The notes under the pieces are model-generated. The model worked only from the letters and a program-made list of their open reading frames with translations. It had not been told where the DNA came from and searched no databases. Position numbers and translations under genes: made by a program. DNA of 52,453 nucleotides from Bacteroidia bacterium (lineage in GTDB: Bacteria > Bacteroidota > Bacteroidia > J057 > JAIXKT01), in assembly GCA_026932145.1 (NCBI GenBank), contig JAIXKT010000011.1, positions 1 through 52,453 of the forward strand, in the 5' to 3' direction. Positions 51,235-52,453 of this stretch are shown piece by piece (positions within the stretch are counted from its first letter, which is position 1; each line of letters begins with the position of its first letter).

Positions 51235-52086
51235 TTACGTAAACGTAAATAAATCTAACACGATTAGACCCCCAAAAACTACGGATGCAATGCCATTTGT
51301 GGTAAAAAAAGCAAGATTAACTCTGGATAAATCTCCTTTTCCAACAACCTGATGTTGGTATCCTAAAAGCATTGCAAACAACCCCGTAGCTGTCCATGAA
51401 AGCCAGCCGGCCTCAATCTGATACGTAAATATCATCAGACCTAATAAACAACCTATGTGTAGCCCCCTCGAAATAAATAATGCTTTTTGTAGCCCAAAAT
51501 ATGCCGGAATACTATTTAGGTTATGTTCTTTATCAAAACCAATATCTTGTAAAGCATAAATGATATCAAAGCCGCTTACCCATAGCATCACCGTAAAGCC
51601 AAGCAAAACAATCATCCACGAGAAGGAATCAACCACAGCTACATACGCCCCTACGGGAGCTAAACCCAGTCCTATACCTAAAAAAAAATGACAAAGCCAC
51701 GTAATTCGTTTCGTGTATGAATATCCTAAAATAACAGCTAAGGCAATCGGCGATAAATAAAAGCATAGTTCGCTGATGCACCATGAAAAAAAGCTGAACA
51801 AAATACTATTCACGACCACAAAAAGGAGCGCAACTTTTGGGGAAATAATCCCTGCCGGAATTTCCCGAACCCAAGTACGTGGATTCGCCGTGTCATATTT
51901 TCTATCAATATAACGGTTAAATGCCATTGCCGCATTACGAGCCGTAATCATACAGCCTAAGATCCAAAAAAGAGTTTTCCACTGAAAATCATGCTGTTGC
52001 TGAAAGCCAAGCGACGCACCCACGAGTGCAAACGGAAGCGCAAATATGGTATGAGAAAACTTAACTAATGAAAAAAAAGACTTCAT
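51235..52086 (-). CDS. UbiA-type polyprenyltransferase (4-hydroxybenzoate / menaquinone pathway)
   Basis: 283 residues, about eight membrane helices. The two Asp-rich motifs that bind the prenyl diphosphate through Mg are present: NRYIDRKYDTANPRT and DIIYALQDIGFDKE. NPRTWVREIPAGIIS is typical of UbiA-like enzymes in bacteria that make menaquinone by the futalosine route (MqnP). The acceptor cannot be decided from sequence, and no mqn or ubi gene is nearby. It starts at ATG 52086. Confidence 0.88.
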   Translation of the reverse strand: MKSFFSLVKFSHTIFALPFALVGASLGFQQQHDFQWKTLFWILGCMITARNAAMAFNRYIDRKYDTANPRTWVREIPAGIISPKVALLFVVVNSILFSFFSWCISELCFYLSPIALAVILGYSYTKRITWLCHFFLGIGLGLAPVGAYVAVVDSFSWMIVLLGFTVMLWVSGFDIIYALQDIGFDKEHNLNSIPAYFGLQKALFISRGLHIGCLLGLMIFTYQIEAGWLSWTATGLFAMLLGYQHQVVGKGDLSRVNLAFFTTNGIASVVFGGLIVLDLFTFT

Positions 52087-52434
52087 TACGTACTATTTCA
52101 ATTAAGGTGCAAATCTGCAAGATTTTAAAACCCTAATATTAAACTTAGAAAAATAAAGACGTATCCTGTAACAATACTTCGATAAAGATTTAAGCGGCTA
52201 TTAAGCCTACTCACCTTAGAAACTGTCTAAAAAACAGGTAATTAAAATCATTAAACATGATAAACAATAACTCCAACCATGGCTTAGGCTTATTTTTTTA
52301 GCTTCGGTTTGTACGCATCAAGTGCTTTTGACTATAGATTTGAAAGTATATGAATCCACTTATTAGCCATATTTTGGGTCAAACTCGAGTTTAAAATTAC
52401 TGATGTTACGCAAGGATATCATTAATTTAGCTGT

Positions 52435-52453
52435 ATGAATGTTGAAAACATAG
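52435..52453 (+). CDS. Possible start of a gene cut by the window edge
   Basis: ATG 52435 begins MNVENI and is open to the last base. A TAATTTAG sequence, one base off TAnnTTTG, ends 4 nt before it, the spacing seen at other genes here. Only six codons are visible, so no function can be given. The spacer 52087-52434 (348 bp) holds no feature I can support. Confidence 0.25.

Noticed and set aside
52087-52434. Possible insertion-sequence end near the right edge (ctgatgttacgcaag, aaactgtctaaaaaac)
   Set aside because: No inverted partner is visible before the window ends and I cannot match it to a known element with confidence.

Overview
The window is an AT-rich chromosomal segment of a Bacteroidota bacterium. 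Support comes from PorQ of the type IX secretion system (T9SS), the remnant of a T9SS sorting domain, a GH3/beta-lactamase fusion, a MoaC-MoaB fusion, a long S16 C-terminus, and many promoters with the Bacteroidota -7 box TAnnTTTG. I cannot place it reliably below phylum. Most of it is housekeeping sequence; I found no prophage, CRISPR array, rRNA operon or complete defence locus.

Layout. 1-1230: a 60-bp end of an IS5-type element, then an IS630 element whose transposase needs a -1 frameshift. 1.4-7.1 kb: secA, miaB, and on the minus strand an mlaE-like permease with a small membrane protein upstream. 7.1-14 kb (minus): an exported NagZ-like GH3/serine-hydrolase fusion and a large hybrid sensor kinase with several PAS domains. 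14.1-18.7 kb: rpsP-rimM, porQ-aroE (4-bp overlap) and an M16 peptidase homologue without its zinc motif. 18.7-24.7 kb: a methyltransferase (minus), prfA-mutY (plus), then GT2 glycosyltransferase, initiator tRNA and aspS (minus). 24.9-28.7 kb: a polytopic protein, an exported protein with a 15-residue tandem repeat and an Asp-rich tail, and murG (minus).

28.8-30.4 kb: a complete IS5 element abuts the last 36 codons of a T9SS cargo gene whose 5' part is gone. 30.4-38.4 kb: mrp, a methyltransferase, a SNF2 helicase, nadB, and a rhomboid plus rRNA/tRNA methyltransferase pair. 39.2-40.1 kb: a second, different IS5-family element. 40.4-46.4 kb: moaCB, a small c-type cytochrome, a divergent pair of exported proteins sharing a palindromic promoter, a small lipoprotein-like gene, a possible methyltransferase, a GT9 glycosyltransferase and radC. 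46.7-52.1 kb: an RND efflux permease, rmlA, rpiB and a UbiA-type prenyltransferase (minus).

Three things stand out beyond the genes. First, a family of short intergenic repeats ending in a GTTCAGAAAGTATGA-like sequence occurs in at least six places (17.3, 24.8, 32.6, 35.6, 35.8 and 40.2 kb). Second, several genes have a TAnnTTTG-like box ending only 3-6 nt before the start codon, which predicts leaderless or near-leaderless mRNAs. Third, the tandem repeat at 26.9-27.3 kb shows a 90-bp higher-order pattern, a sign of recent expansion. None is a certain new system; the repeat family and the leaderless pattern look the most worth testing.
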